DNA from: Pseudoalteromonas sp. A601
GTDB lineage: Bacteria > Pseudomonadota > Gammaproteobacteria > Enterobacterales > Alteromonadaceae
Direction of reading: 5' to 3'
Assembly (NCBI RefSeq): GCF_002165575.1
Contig: NZ_MXQF01000009.1
Location: 1-64,000 of the forward strand
Length of the DNA: 64,000 nt
This document shows, piece by piece, positions 1 through 8,759 of the stretch; the first letter of the stretch is position 1, and the number at the start of each line of letters is the position of its first letter. The notes beneath the pieces were generated by a model. The model was not told the origin of the DNA. It did not search any database and was given only the letters and a program-made list of their open reading frames with translations. The position numbers and the translations under genes were made by a program.

Positions 1-1
1 A

Positions 2-442
2 GCGGCGGGGAATAAACCCGAAGAGATTCAAAATGATTTTGTCGCCGCCGCGCAGTTTTTAAAATCACACCCTCGTAGTAATGGCAAACTCGGGGCGGTT
101 GGCTTTTGCTTTGGTGGTTATATTGTCAATTACTTAGCCGCCGTTGACTCGACTTTATTAAGTGCAGGCGTTCCATTCTATGGCACTCCAGCCAGTAAAG
201 AGCTACGAAAAAATATTAAAGCGCCACTAATGATCCAACTTGGCCAATTAGATGAACGTGTAAATGCCACTTGGCCAGAATATGAAACCGATTTAAAAGC
301 CCATAATGTCCCTTATCAAATGCATATGTACCCAGGTGCACATCATGGTTTTCATAATGACTCTACAGGCCGTTATGATGAAAAGAACGCAGAGCTTGCT
401 TGGCAACGCACATTAGCGTTTTTCACGAAAAAGCTAGCATAA
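2..442 (+). CDS. Dienelactone hydrolase family protein, C-terminal part
   Basis: The reading frame is open from the window edge, so the N-terminus lies outside. The visible part is an alpha/beta-hydrolase of the dienelactone hydrolase family. It has the nucleophile elbow GFCFGG with Cys in place of Ser, the acid residue in LGQLDERVN, and the catalytic His in PGAHHGFHND. The family hydrolyses lactones or related esters in the cytoplasm; the substrate here cannot be read from sequence. The first internal ATG at 230 lies after the nucleophile, so the gene must start upstream of the window. No obvious terminator follows. Confidence 0.85.
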   Translation, partial: AAGNKPEEIQNDFVAAAQFLKSHPRSNGKLGAVGFCFGGYIVNYLAAVDSTLLSAGVPFYGTPASKELRKNIKAPLMIQLGQLDERVNATWPEYETDLKAHNVPYQMHMYPGAHHGFHNDSTGRYDEKNAELAWQRTLAFFTKKLA

Positions 443-600
443 GTTTATCGCTTTATTATTTGGGCCTGTTGAACTTGTGAGCTAAATAGCTATTGTAAAC
501 TCAACGGACTCTAAATTACTTTTAACCTCAAATATATGTTTTGTATATATACTTCATAATGACGCTGTACTATTAACTATCTATAGATAATTTTTGCACG

Positions 601-987
601 GTGATTTACTCTACCAGCATGACTAAATTCTTTATTTTAAAATATGTCGCTTTTTTTAGCGGTTGTGCCTCGTGCTTTATTTTACATACGCAATTTCCGA
701 TCCCCGCCGTGATTGCTTCATGCTTGGTCGGGTTAATTGGCACGTTTATACCAATGCCAAAGATCTATGGGCAACACCCCTATGCAGCGATATATGCAGG
801 TAGCTTTGCAGGCATGTGTTCAGAAGGTCTTATCTCAAGTTACTGGGAACTAGCCGGCATCTCTGTAATCGGTGCGGTTTTATACGCTATTACAACTAAG
901 GTTTTTACTGGTTTTGGTGGGAAGCTAGGCAGCATTGCTTTTGTAAGTGTGGCGCTCTTTATTCTAGCAAAAGGCATCATTATATGA
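601..987 (+). CDS. Small integral membrane protein, first of a coupled pair
   Basis: A 128-residue hydrophobic protein with about four predicted membrane segments, and no domain I recognise. It starts with GTG; an in-frame ATG 18 bases downstream (619, beginning MTKFF) is an equally plausible start, and neither has a good ribosome binding site. Its stop overlaps the start of the next gene as ATGA, so the two are translationally coupled and probably form one inner-membrane complex. The 158 bases upstream, after the hydrolase, hold only AT-rich sequence that could carry the promoter. Confidence 0.6.
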   Translation: MIYSTSMTKFFILKYVAFFSGCASCFILHTQFPIPAVIASCLVGLIGTFIPMPKIYGQHPYAAIYAGSFAGMCSEGLISSYWELAGISVIGAVLYAITTKVFTGFGGKLGSIAFVSVALFILAKGIII

Positions 988-1367
988 ACTTAATCACGAT
1001 ATTAATTTCACTACTTGGCGCGTTTTTAACCTTTCTTTTGGCTAAGCACGATAAAATTGGCGCTATCAGAGCATCTGCTATTTTATCAATTATTGCTTAC
1101 CTCGCTTTTTCTGCCGCAGAACTAAATTCAGAGCTCTATGGAACGCTCTTTTTTGGTGGTACATTCATCGGAATGAGCACTCCTAAGCGCTTTGGCATTT
1201 ATACACTATGCTCAGCCAGTATCATGTTCTCTTTATTATTTTATTACTTTGTACCATTAATTAAGAGCTACGGCGGAGCGTTAGGACTCAGCGCTTTTAT
1301 CTCTGTTTGTATTTGTCATTTGGCAATTTTATTCGGTGCACCGAGAAGCAAGAAACACCTAGAATAA
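984..1367 (+). CDS. Small integral membrane protein, second of a coupled pair
   Basis: A 127-residue protein of about four membrane segments, with short charged loops and a basic C-terminus (PRSKKHLE). The start overlaps the stop of the preceding membrane gene by four bases (ATGA). Similar length and topology suggest that the two are partners, perhaps distant paralogues. I do not recognise the family. The coupling argues for a heteromeric membrane unit, but nothing in the sequence says what it transports or senses. Confidence 0.6.
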   Translation: MNLITILISLLGAFLTFLLAKHDKIGAIRASAILSIIAYLAFSAAELNSELYGTLFFGGTFIGMSTPKRFGIYTLCSASIMFSLLFYYFVPLIKSYGGALGLSAFISVCICHLAILFGAPRSKKHLE

Positions 1368-1421
1368 TTTAAACTTAAGATAAACTATAGCCGCATTGCT
1401 GGCTTTTATAGGACATTGTTG

Positions 1422-1895
1422 CTATGCATCTTGCTCTTTACTCATAAGGTCAACCATCCGTTGGTTTATCTCCTCATCAGTCAAATCTTCTTTATGAGTG
1501 CCTATCGTCCATACATGTCCAAATGGATCTTGTAAAGTACCCGCTCTATCACCGTAAAACTGATCATGTAGCGGGCGTACTTCTGTCGCACCTAAACTAA
1601 TAGCGAGTTTAAAAACGGTATCAACATCTTCAACATACAACATTAAACTGATCGGTGTGCCACCTAATTCATGGGGACTTTTAAAGTGTGCTTCTGGGCA
1701 CGTATCTGACAGCATAATGTGAGAATCGCCAATTTTAATTTCCGCGTGAGCAATACCACCATCAGGCAAAGGCATTTGCATAATCAACTGTGCCCCCAAC
1801 GCTTTACAATAAAAATCAATTGCTTTTGCCGCCCCATCAATAATTAAATAAGGGGTCACGGCATGGTAACCTTTTGGTATCGCTGAAACGGCCAT
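1422..1895 (-). CDS. VOC (glyoxalase/bleomycin-resistance fold) family protein, PhnB-like
   Basis: A 157-residue protein that opens with the PhnB-type pattern (HAVTPYLIIDGAAKAIDFY), followed by GGIAHAEIKIGDSHIMLSD and a C-terminal QDPFGHVWTIGTH. This is typical of the PhnB/YdcH branch of the vicinal-oxygen-chelate fold. Such proteins bind metals or small molecules; the substrate is unknown. I place the start at 1895 because GGAG precedes the ATGATG there at normal spacing. A start four codons upstream (1907) would contain that GGAG. It stands alone, convergent with the upstream membrane pair. Confidence 0.85.
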   Translation of the reverse strand: MAVSAIPKGYHAVTPYLIIDGAAKAIDFYCKALGAQLIMQMPLPDGGIAHAEIKIGDSHIMLSDTCPEAHFKSPHELGGTPISLMLYVEDVDTVFKLAISLGATEVRPLHDQFYGDRAGTLQDPFGHVWTIGTHKEDLTDEEINQRMVDLMSKEQDA

Positions 1896-2061
1896 CATTG
1901 TCTCCATTAATTAATACTTTCTATAAGCATAGTCAAAAAAACGATAAAGTCAGCTATTCAATTGTATGAATAGCTCTTTAGATAAACTAAAACAAAAGCC
2001 AAATAAACTCGCAGCAAAAAATAATTGAATGGTTTCCTCTTGGCTAAAGGCACCTTCACTT

Positions 2062-2970
2062 TTATTCCATGTTCTTTTTGATCACGGCCTTGTTCTTTAA
2101 GGTGATACTTACAAATTCAGCAACCGTTGCACTTAGCTGTGTATTTTTAAACTGTAACTGAGTTGGAATGGCTTTTTCTATATCTGATAACTGTAAAAAG
2201 TAACACCCTTCGTGGAATAACTTGCGAATACAATATGGGGCTATTGCGATACCAAGCCCTGCTGAAACTTCTGTTAATAAGGTTTGCATATGCCTTGGTT
2301 GACTGACAATGTTTGGCGAAAACTCTGCTCTTTTACACAAACTAATTACATCATCGAATAAGCCAACCGCTTCTTCTCTATTAAATAAAATGAACTTATC
2401 ATTACTTAATTGCTGTAGCTGGGCTTCTTCATTTTGCCAAAGAGGATGATACTTAGGCACCACAGCCACCAGCCGATCAGTATAAATTTCATGACTTGTA
2501 AACCCCTCAACAACTTCTTGAGGTAACGGCCTAGAAAACCCAATATCAATTAAATCATCCTTAAATGCTGAAACTTGATCTGAAGCGGTCATCTCAAATA
2601 AACTCACGTGCACATTTGGGTATTGATGCTTGTATTCTCTAACTAAACTTGCCATAAAACTTAAGCATGCCGAGCTTAAATAGCCGATTCTTAACGTGCC
2701 AACTTGTCCATTTTGTGCTTGTTTTACTTGGCTTTTAGCTTGCTCAGTTAATGCCAAAATATGTTTTGCATCTTTTAATAACTGTTCCCCAGCACTCGTT
2801 ATATTTACTTCCCGAGAGTTTCGAACAAACAATGTAACGCGTAAATCAGCCTCAAGCATTCCGATATGACGACTAATTGCAGGCTGAACTGTATGTAGTT
2901 CACGCGCAGCAGCAGAGAAGCTCTTATGAGTTGCCACACTGACAAAACTTCTTAGTATTTTTAGGTCCAC
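2062..2970 (-). CDS. LysR-family transcriptional regulator
   Basis: A 302-residue LysR regulator. Residues 1-60 form the winged HTH (LKILRSFVSVATHKSFSAAA, then QPAISRHIGMLE). From about residue 90 there is a type-2 periplasmic-binding-like effector domain (GTLRIGYLSSACLS onward). It is divergent from two MFS transporters and is likely their regulator. A 15-base inverted repeat lies in the shared control region. The effector is unknown. Confidence 0.93.
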   Translation of the reverse strand: MDLKILRSFVSVATHKSFSAAARELHTVQPAISRHIGMLEADLRVTLFVRNSREVNITSAGEQLLKDAKHILALTEQAKSQVKQAQNGQVGTLRIGYLSSACLSFMASLVREYKHQYPNVHVSLFEMTASDQVSAFKDDLIDIGFSRPLPQEVVEGFTSHEIYTDRLVAVVPKYHPLWQNEEAQLQQLSNDKFILFNREEAVGLFDDVISLCKRAEFSPNIVSQPRHMQTLLTEVSAGLGIAIAPYCIRKLFHEGCYFLQLSDIEKAIPTQLQFKNTQLSATVAEFVSITLKNKAVIKKNME

Positions 2971-2990
2971 ATATCACCAATACAAATTCG

Positions 2991-3032
2991 TTATAGATTC
3001 TATAAAATAACATCATTTTTATTATAGTCTAA
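2991..3032. promoter_or_regulatory. Candidate LysR binding sites in the lysR/MFS divergent region
   Basis: A 15-base palindrome at 2991-3005 (TTATAGA-T-TCTATAA) contains the T-N11-A LysR core TATAGATTCTATA. A weaker related half, TTATAGTCTAA, lies at 3022-3032, towards the transporter gene. A strong recognition site plus a weaker activation-type site matches LysR organisation. Assignment to this regulator rests on position only. Confidence 0.5.
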
Positions 3033-3075
3033 TACATTTTATCCTAGTACTACACTTACTAAAGATAAGATCAAG

Positions 3076-4251
3076 ATGACTACGACGCCCACTATCAGCA
3101 AACTATTGTTATTTTTGATGACCGCCGCTATTGCGGCTACAGCAGCTAACTTATATTACAGCCAACCCATATTGCCATTAATAGCGCAAGAGTTTTGTTT
3201 AACAAATACAAAGACCGGCAGTGTTATCGCATTAACTCAATTTGGCTATGCAGCGGCGTTATTATTTATATCGCCATTAGGTGACTCAGTCCCGAGAAAA
3301 CGCCTTATTGCTATACTCTCTATTTTACTTGTTTTATCTTCTCTACTCGCCGTGACAGCACCAAACTTAACAGTCTTACTCATAGGCGTGTTCTTTATAG
3401 GTTTAAGCGCTAATATTACCCAGCAGCTTATCCCATTTGCAGCATCTTTAGTTACACCAAAAGAAAAAGGGGCAACGCTAGGCACCCTAATGATGGGCCT
3501 TACTTTAGGTATTTTATTATCAAGAACCCTTAGCGGCTCAGTTGCTGAATACTTCGGCTGGCGCGCTGTATTTGTGATGTCTGCCTTATTAGCCACTATA
3601 TTTGGCTTATTGCTTTATAAAGCACTGCCTCACAATACAGTCCATACAAATTTAAAATACACCCAGTTGCTTAAAAGCACATTCGTCCTGTTTAAAAAAC
3701 ACAGGTCATTACAAATCTTTACCTTTGCCGGCGCCAGTTGGTTTGCTGCTTTTAACGCGCTTTGGGCAACGCTTGCAATTCATGTTAGCCATGAACCATT
3801 TAATTATAATGCGCAGCAGGCGGGGTTATTCGGTGTTATTGCTTTAGCTGGCGTCATTGGCGCAAAATCATCCGGTAAATGGGTGAACAAATTAGGCTCT
3901 AAATCATTGGTAAAAATTGCATTATTTATCATTGCAATTGGTTTCATAATAACTGGGGTGTATGCAAATATTTTAACCGCGCTGATCATAGGAATTATCT
4001 TAATCGATTTTGGTGTATTTAGTGCACAAGTCGCCAATCAAGTACGAGTTTTTTCAATAGACCCAAACGCGCAAAGCCGGATAAATGGAGTCTATATGCT
4101 CGGCTACTATCTAGGTGGTGCTCTCGGCTCACTGGCTGGTGTTAAAGCGTATCAATATTATGCTTGGCCAGGTGTTGCCTGCTTAAGTATTGGCTTTGTA
4201 TTACTCGCCTTAACGTTTAACTACTTTGCACCAAAACAACAGGAGTTATAA
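3076..4251 (+). CDS. MFS transporter (drug:H+ antiporter-like)
   Basis: A 391-residue, 12-helix major facilitator. The N-terminal half carries AANLYYSQPILPLIAQEF and the loop 2-3 motif SPLGDSVPRKRLI, close to the MFS motif A (G-x-x-x-D-x-x-x-R-K/R). The NLYYSQPILP signature is typical of the YgaY/YnfM-type branch, often annotated as arabinose or drug efflux. It is the first gene downstream of a divergent LysR regulator. Its stop overlaps the next MFS start (TAATG), so the two are coupled. The substrate is unknown. Confidence 0.9.
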   Translation: MTTTPTISKLLLFLMTAAIAATAANLYYSQPILPLIAQEFCLTNTKTGSVIALTQFGYAAALLFISPLGDSVPRKRLIAILSILLVLSSLLAVTAPNLTVLLIGVFFIGLSANITQQLIPFAASLVTPKEKGATLGTLMMGLTLGILLSRTLSGSVAEYFGWRAVFVMSALLATIFGLLLYKALPHNTVHTNLKYTQLLKSTFVLFKKHRSLQIFTFAGASWFAAFNALWATLAIHVSHEPFNYNAQQAGLFGVIALAGVIGAKSSGKWVNKLGSKSLVKIALFIIAIGFIITGVYANILTALIIGIILIDFGVFSAQVANQVRVFSIDPNAQSRINGVYMLGYYLGGALGSLAGVKAYQYYAWPGVACLSIGFVLLALTFNYFAPKQQEL

Positions 4252-5417
4252 TGAATAAACTTTCGAGCCTTGGCGGCTTTAGCCTACTTTGTATCGCCAG
4301 TTTAACGATTATGGTCGGCTCGGTCGTTGCCCCTGGCTTATTAAATATTGCCCATGCTCTAGGCGTAGCTGAACATTCATCATGGTTGATAACCCTCCCC
4401 TCACTAGGAGCCATTTTATTTGCGCCCTTTGCCGGTAAGTTGATTGATAAATATGGCGCATACCCAAGTTTAGTTATTGGCTTAATTTTATATGGTGGCG
4501 TGGGTGCTACTGTATTTTGGCTTTACGGACCAGAACTGGTTTTTGTAAACCGAATTTTCCTTGGTGCCATCACAGCCGTTGTTATGGCCAGTGGCACGGT
4601 ATTAATTTCACAGTGGTATCAAGAAAAACAACGCTTGGCGATGATTGCTAAACAAGGGATGGCTATTGAGCTTGGCGGCGTAGTATTTTTGTTTCTTGGT
4701 GGTCAATTTGCAGCATCACACTGGGGGTTACCACTAACCCTTTATTTGTTCGCATGGGTGTTTTTAGCTATGTTGCTATTGTGGGTGCCAAGACAACCGC
4801 CAAAGTCAACTGAGTCTATTGAAATAGATACACCGGCTCAAGTATCTCGCAACGGTTTATCGTTATTTGGCGTGTACCTAGTTACTTTACTCGCAATGGT
4901 TACATTCTTCTCTGCATTTATTTTGCTGCCAAAAAGTATGGCAGGCCAAGGGTACAATGAAAAAGTAATCGGGTATGTGTTAGCCTTTATATCTTTAATA
5001 GCAGTCATCGCTGCCCATTCAATACCTAAAATTGAGCAACGGATCGGCGAAATCAAATTACTTGCTCTGGCGTTTATTAGTTATGCCCTTGCATATTTTG
5101 CTTTTAGCTACGCAACGGGGTTACCGCTTTTAGTGGCAGGCTCTATTTTAATGGGTATTGGCTTTGGCTTCAGTATTCCGTTACTCAATTACCTAACAGT
5201 ACAAAAAAGCCCTGCTTCAGTCAGAGGTCGTAATTTATCTTATTTTACTATGGCCGTTTTTTCAGGACAGTTTTTAACGTCATTTCTCGAGTTTTTAAAT
5301 AGTGAGACTAGCACTATCTTTATCTCATACATGTTGCTGGCCGGTTTTATCGCCGCGGTATTATTGGGTCGTGAACTCTTTATCAAAAAAGATAAAAACG
5401 TAATTAATTTACATTAA
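4251..5417 (+). CDS. MFS transporter, second of a coupled pair
   Basis: A 388-residue, 12-helix major facilitator with APFAGKLIDKYGAYPSLVIG as its loop 2-3 motif A. Its start shares one base with the preceding MFS stop, and AGGAG sits a few bases upstream. It is clearly different in sequence from its neighbour, so the two are not a recent duplication. They may handle related compounds under the divergent LysR regulator. No terminator is seen before the next gene, but the 69-base gap contains a separate ribosome binding site. Confidence 0.88.
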   Translation: MNKLSSLGGFSLLCIASLTIMVGSVVAPGLLNIAHALGVAEHSSWLITLPSLGAILFAPFAGKLIDKYGAYPSLVIGLILYGGVGATVFWLYGPELVFVNRIFLGAITAVVMASGTVLISQWYQEKQRLAMIAKQGMAIELGGVVFLFLGGQFAASHWGLPLTLYLFAWVFLAMLLLWVPRQPPKSTESIEIDTPAQVSRNGLSLFGVYLVTLLAMVTFFSAFILLPKSMAGQGYNEKVIGYVLAFISLIAVIAAHSIPKIEQRIGEIKLLALAFISYALAYFAFSYATGLPLLVAGSILMGIGFGFSIPLLNYLTVQKSPASVRGRNLSYFTMAVFSGQFLTSFLEFLNSETSTIFISYMLLAGFIAAVLLGRELFIKKDKNVINLH

Positions 5418-5486
5418 AGACTTTAAAAAGCAATTTAACCCCCAAGGTCTCTTGTAGGTGATAAATTTAATCAGAAGGAGTTAATT

Positions 5487-6116
5487 ATGAGCAAAACTTT
5501 GGTAATTGGAGCAAGCGGTCAAATAGGTAAAATGACCACCAAATTATTACTATCTCAACAACAGCATGTAGTTGCTCTTGTTCGAGATAAAAGTAAGTTA
5601 AACGACATAGAGAACTCTAACCTTAGTGTCGTTGAACAAGACCTTGAAGGCGATTTTAGTCAAGCCTTTACAGGCTGCGACCAAGTGATTTTTGCAGCAG
5701 GCTCTGGTGGAAATACAGGCGCTGATAAAACGATTTTAATCGATTTATGGGCCGCTACTAAAGCGGTAAACTATGCAAAAAATCATGATATAAAACACTT
5801 TATCATGGTCAGTTCGATTGGTGCAGATGATCCCGATGCTATTGAAAGTGAGTTAAAACCTTATTTAGTTGCAAAGCATATGGCTGATGAGCATTTAAAG
5901 CTAAGCGACTTAAATTACACGATAGTAAGACCTGGTGCGCTTACTGACGAAAGTGCATCCATGAAGATAAGCTCTGAGCGCCCCAGCGACAGAAGTGACG
6001 CAAAAATTAGCCGTGAAAATGTTGCTAATACCTTGGTTCATATTGCAACAAAAACTTTTTCTGACAATAAAGTTTTTGAATTATTTGACGGTGATAAATC
6101 TATTTCAGTACTATAA
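5487..6116 (+). CDS. Atypical SDR / NmrA-like NAD(P)-binding protein
   Basis: A 209-residue Rossmann protein with N-terminal LVIGASGQIGKMTTKLLL, the GxxGxxG-type dinucleotide motif, and no standard YxxxK pair. It matches the single-domain NAD(P)H-binding proteins of the YwnB/YhfK kind, which act as reductases or redox-sensing proteins. AAGGAG precedes the ATG. It follows the MFS pair on the same strand and could be co-transcribed. An inverted repeat lies just after it. Confidence 0.88.
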   Translation: MSKTLVIGASGQIGKMTTKLLLSQQQHVVALVRDKSKLNDIENSNLSVVEQDLEGDFSQAFTGCDQVIFAAGSGGNTGADKTILIDLWAATKAVNYAKNHDIKHFIMVSSIGADDPDAIESELKPYLVAKHMADEHLKLSDLNYTIVRPGALTDESASMKISSERPSDRSDAKISRENVANTLVHIATKTFSDNKVFELFDGDKSISVL

Positions 6117-6126
6117 AATATCAGCT

Positions 6127-6150
6127 AGCGACCCTAATAGGGTCGCTATT
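6127..6150 (+). terminator. Probable terminator after the SDR gene
   Basis: AGCGACCC and GGGTCGCT form a perfect 8-base stem around TAATA, ten bases after the stop codon. Only a short T run (ATTTC) follows, so termination may be weak. Confidence 0.6.
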
Positions 6151-6312
6151 TCAAGACTTACTACTCACTTTACTTATGCCCCTAAAATAACACTTAAGTT
6201 TACCTGTTTATAATAGAAAAAAACCAATACAAATAGAAATAGTTCTTGATTAGATTTCTACCTTCTGTATCATACCCGCCGTTGTACCTAATTGTTGTAA
6301 AATAATAAAGAG

Positions 6313-8694
6313 ATGAAATCAATGTCATACCTAGTAAAACCTAGTTTAATCGCACTTGCTGTGGCTGCTAACTTTTCTGTTCACGCTGATGAAAAAATCC
6401 CCGAAAAAAACATGGAACGTATGGTTGTTACAGCAACCGGCTTTGAACAGAAAGTCACTGAAGCACCTGCGAGTATCTCTATCATTACTAATGAAGACAT
6501 TAAGTCTCATGCTTTCACATCCGTATTAGATGCTGTGCAATACCTAGAAGGTATTGATATAGGTACAACTCGAGATAAAACCGGTCAAGGCAGTGTCAGC
6601 ATGCGAGGCCTAACTGGCGAATACACTTTATTGCTCATTGATGGAAAACGTCAAAATAACCATGGTGATATTTACCCTAATAACTTTGGCGGTAATGCCT
6701 TTAATCACGTCCCCCCTGTTGATGCTATTGAGCGTGTAGAAGTTATTCGTGGTCCAGCTTCGACCCTATATGGTGCTGATGCACTCGGTGGCGTTATCAA
6801 TATCATCACTAAAAAGCACATGGCTGATTGGGGTGGCGCAGTCTCATTTAGCCGTTCATTACAGCAAGGTGATAGTTTTGGTGACGATATCACCACTGAC
6901 TTTAACGTTTCTGGACCATTGATCAAAGATGTACTTAGTTTAGGCGTGCGTGGCAGTATTTACGAGCAACAAGCTTCATCACCCAGCTTTGAACCTGCAA
7001 CAGACCCTAATGGTGAAGTACATTTACGCTCACTCGGTTTTGGTAGCGGTGGCCGTACTGTTGATAATACCAATGAGCAGTTTGGATTTACGATTAATTA
7101 CTCACCGTTTAAAAATCATCATTTAAGTTTTGATTATGATAACTCAAGCCAAGTATATGATAATACACCAAGCTATGATATTGAATCAGGCACAATCACT
7201 TACCCTCTTGGTACAAAAGACAACATTGAATCTATCTGGGCAAGCCGCGGTGGCCAAGTTAGCCCTCGTGCTGGTTATGCTGCGGACCAAAAATTTGACC
7301 GCCAATGGTGGTCACTTAGCTACGATGGCGAGCTTAGTTGGGCAACAATGAAAGCGTCCGTGTCTTATGTGGATACACAAAATAATGGCCGAACGTTACC
7401 ATTAAGTGTTGCTGAGCGACTGAAATTACAAGAAATGTATGATGGTACAGGCGAATACGCCAATATGGACGAGCAAACACGCAAAGACCTTGCTGAAGAA
7501 ACGTTTTTACCACGCCCTGTTCGTCCACTTGAAAGTAGCCAATATACATATGATCTTCGCTTTGATATCCCATACAGCGGCGCATTAGGCGATCACAACT
7601 TTGTGGTTGGTGGTCAATTAATTGATGGTGAACTAAAAGACGGTGTGTTTGGACTAGAAAGCAATGAATCGGGTAAAATCCAAGAGCAAAACATGTACTC
7701 TCTTTTTGCTGAAGACAACTGGATGATGACCGACAGCTTCACGCTTACAGCCGGTGCTCGTTTTGATGATCACGACGTGTTTGGTAGCCAAGTCTCACCT
7801 CGTTTATACGGTGTGTATAACGTTAATAATACGTGGACTGTAAAAGGTGGTATCAGCACGGGTTATAAAACGCCACAAACAACTGATTTATACGATGGGA
7901 TCACAGGCTTTGGCGGTCAAGGCACTAGCCCATTTGCTGGTAATCCAGAGCTTGAGCCTGAAACCAGTGTGAACTCTGAAATTGCTTTATATTGGAATTC
8001 ATTAGAAGGTGCGCATAACTTTAACATCACCTATTACAACACCAAGTTTGAAGACAAAATCGCCCGTGGTGATACGATTTTTAGCTGTGAGCAAACCAAC
8101 GATGTTCGCCCTTGTGTTAATTTAGGCCAATATGATCAACTTGGATACCAAAGCTACAGTCAAAAAATCAATATCGATGAAGTTGATTTACAAGGTATTG
8201 AAATTGCGGGTCAATATGTAATCTCTGAAACAATTTCATTAAATGGTAACTACACGTGGACTGATAGCGAACAACAAAGTGGCTCAGAAGAAGGTCAACC
8301 ATTAACAAATAGCGCTGAGCACATGGCTAACATAACCCTGAACTGGGAAGCCACTGACTTTATGGAAGTATACTTACAAGGTGTATACCGCTCAGACCGT
8401 TACCGTGGTTGGGATAACGTGCACGACCAAGCGCTTTATTACAAAAACTATAACCTATTTAATTTAGGTGCACAGTTTTACGTTAATGAGTACGTGCAAA
8501 TAAATGCCCGCGTTAACAACTTGCTTGATGAAGACTTTACATCGTATAGCACAAGCTACACTGATTTAAACAATGATGGTCAATACGAATACTTAACAGG
8601 CCGTGGTGTAGTAAGCGAAGTAAGCTTTACTGATGACTACAACGTTAAAGATAAAGGTCGTAACTTTTGGGTTGGCGTAACTGCTTACTTCTAA
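6313..8694 (+). CDS. TonB-dependent outer-membrane receptor, siderophore/CirA-FepA-like
   Basis: A 793-residue receptor. It has a signal peptide (cleavage near HADE), a TonB-box-like segment MERMVVTATG at about 35-44, a plug domain to about residue 165 (SMRGLTGEYTLLLIDGKR, RVEVIRGPASTLYGADALGG), and a beta-barrel ending in an aromatic residue (FWVGVTAYF). The plug resembles the FepA/CirA/PfeA group, which imports catecholate siderophores with TonB energy. That substrate is inferred, and I saw no clear Fur box upstream. An in-frame Met four codons in is an alternative start. Strong terminator downstream. Confidence 0.9.
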   Translation: MKSMSYLVKPSLIALAVAANFSVHADEKIPEKNMERMVVTATGFEQKVTEAPASISIITNEDIKSHAFTSVLDAVQYLEGIDIGTTRDKTGQGSVSMRGLTGEYTLLLIDGKRQNNHGDIYPNNFGGNAFNHVPPVDAIERVEVIRGPASTLYGADALGGVINIITKKHMADWGGAVSFSRSLQQGDSFGDDITTDFNVSGPLIKDVLSLGVRGSIYEQQASSPSFEPATDPNGEVHLRSLGFGSGGRTVDNTNEQFGFTINYSPFKNHHLSFDYDNSSQVYDNTPSYDIESGTITYPLGTKDNIESIWASRGGQVSPRAGYAADQKFDRQWWSLSYDGELSWATMKASVSYVDTQNNGRTLPLSVAERLKLQEMYDGTGEYANMDEQTRKDLAEETFLPRPVRPLESSQYTYDLRFDIPYSGALGDHNFVVGGQLIDGELKDGVFGLESNESGKIQEQNMYSLFAEDNWMMTDSFTLTAGARFDDHDVFGSQVSPRLYGVYNVNNTWTVKGGISTGYKTPQTTDLYDGITGFGGQGTSPFAGNPELEPETSVNSEIALYWNSLEGAHNFNITYYNTKFEDKIARGDTIFSCEQTNDVRPCVNLGQYDQLGYQSYSQKINIDEVDLQGIEIAGQYVISETISLNGNYTWTDSEQQSGSEEGQPLTNSAEHMANITLNWEATDFMEVYLQGVYRSDRYRGWDNVHDQALYYKNYNLFNLGAQFYVNEYVQINARVNNLLDEDFTSYSTSYTDLNNDGQYEYLTGRGVVSEVSFTDDYNVKDKGRNFWVGVTAYF

Positions 8695-8721
8695 GCGAAG
8701 CGATTTAAAAACGACATACTT

Positions 8722-8748
8722 AAAAGCGGCCAACTGGCCGCTTTTTTA
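8722..8748. terminator. Bidirectional terminator between TonB receptor and ABC permease
   Basis: AAAAGCGGCCA and TGGCCGCTTTT form an 11-base stem with a two-base loop and T runs on both strands. It ends the rightward TonB receptor gene and the leftward ABC operon. Confidence 0.9.
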
Positions 8749-8759
8749 GTCATTACTCT

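Noticed and set aside
3246..3596. Long reading frame opposite the first MFS gene
   Set aside because: It is the antisense shadow of a clear MFS coding sequence, with no ribosome binding site or family features.
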